A stretch of 64,000 nt of DNA from Tridacna crocea. Taxonomy: Eukaryota > Mollusca > Bivalvia > Cardiida > Cardiidae. The position numbers were made by a program, and so were the translations under genes. The stretch is taken from the NCBI GenBank assembly GCA_943736015.1, contig OX031070.1, forward strand, positions 42,866,173 to 42,930,172. Reading direction: 5' to 3'. Below, piece by piece: positions 63,864 through 64,000 of the stretch (the stretch's first letter is position 1; each line of letters starts with the position of its first letter). The notes under the pieces are model-generated. The model had not been told where the DNA came from. It saw only the letters and a program-made list of their open reading frames with translations, and ran no database searches.

Positions 63864-64000
63864 TGAGAAACGGAACCGAAACGAAACGCAACGAAACGCA
63901 ACGAAACGGAACGAAACGTTACGAAACGAAACGAAACGCAACGAAACGGAACGAAACGCAACGAAACGAAACGAAATAGAACGAAACGGAACGGAACGAG
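63864..64000. repeat. GAAACG-type short tandem repeat running off the window
   Basis: Units GAAAC/GGAAC/GCAAC in 5- and 10-bp steps, purine-rich on the + strand, still continuing at 64,000. Confidence 0.92.

Overview
This is eukaryotic, animal DNA: AT-rich, with long introns bounded by GT...AG and a very dense load of short interspersed repeats. Several repeat types (tRNA-headed SINEs, a GGAC-rich repeat that ends in a small stem and 'GAGCTAAAAA', and short perfect hairpin repeats) look to me like those of bivalve molluscs, possibly a dreissenid mussel. That placement is from memory, not from a search.

Two genes can be read with confidence. On the + strand, six exons between 16,447 and 23,558 encode almost all of a CDP-alcohol phosphatidyltransferase-family membrane enzyme resembling phosphatidylinositol synthase; only the N-terminal exon is not located. 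On the - strand, a complete RNFT1/RNFT2-type RING-finger transmembrane ubiquitin ligase runs from 61,711 down to 32,957 in 11 exons. All junctions keep frame, the RING is intact, and a promoter-like cluster (E-box GTCACGTGAC, ETS ACTTCCGG) lies about 300 bp upstream of the first exon. Two further - strand coding stretches (exons at 9,447-9,561 and 7,434-7,603, and an exon at 761-1,159) have good splice signals but belong to proteins I do not recognise.

Nearly everything else is mobile or repetitive. The dominant component is a non-autonomous DNA transposon (MITE) of about 230 bp with at least 70-80 full or partial copies, roughly a quarter of the window. Its ends are TTAA-CYCTTTACC, and its centre is a near-perfect 65-bp palindrome with a one-base loop. 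Occupied and empty copies of one host repeat at 20.1-21.4 kb show directly that it inserts into TTAA. The palindrome exists in two sequence versions whose arms have changed together. Outer arms differ between subfamilies (A, B, B2, C, D in the feature list), some copies are fold-back chimeras, and many adjacent copies share one TTAA.

Other elements are nested in this background: a 1,360-bp TIR element inside a MITE (14,248-15,607), a 133-bp insertion in a MITE core (7,865-7,997), a SINE inside a MITE with a 14-bp target duplication (4,002-4,248), a hAT remnant with a decayed transposase N-terminus (41,820-42,449), and several SINE families. RNFT intron 1 contains a 5.3-kb array of a 39-bp satellite that flips orientation at 56,598, making a potential hairpin with 1.5-kb arms. 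The array appears to split a MITE. MITE-poor stretches (9.94-12.76 kb and 49.8-52.8 kb) are the most likely places for unlocated first exons and promoters, or for unrecognised larger elements.

Orientation of subfamily A MITEs: '+' means the long arm (beginning ACCAAACGAC) is on the left and the core centre reads GGTTACC; '-' is the reverse, with centre GGTAACC.
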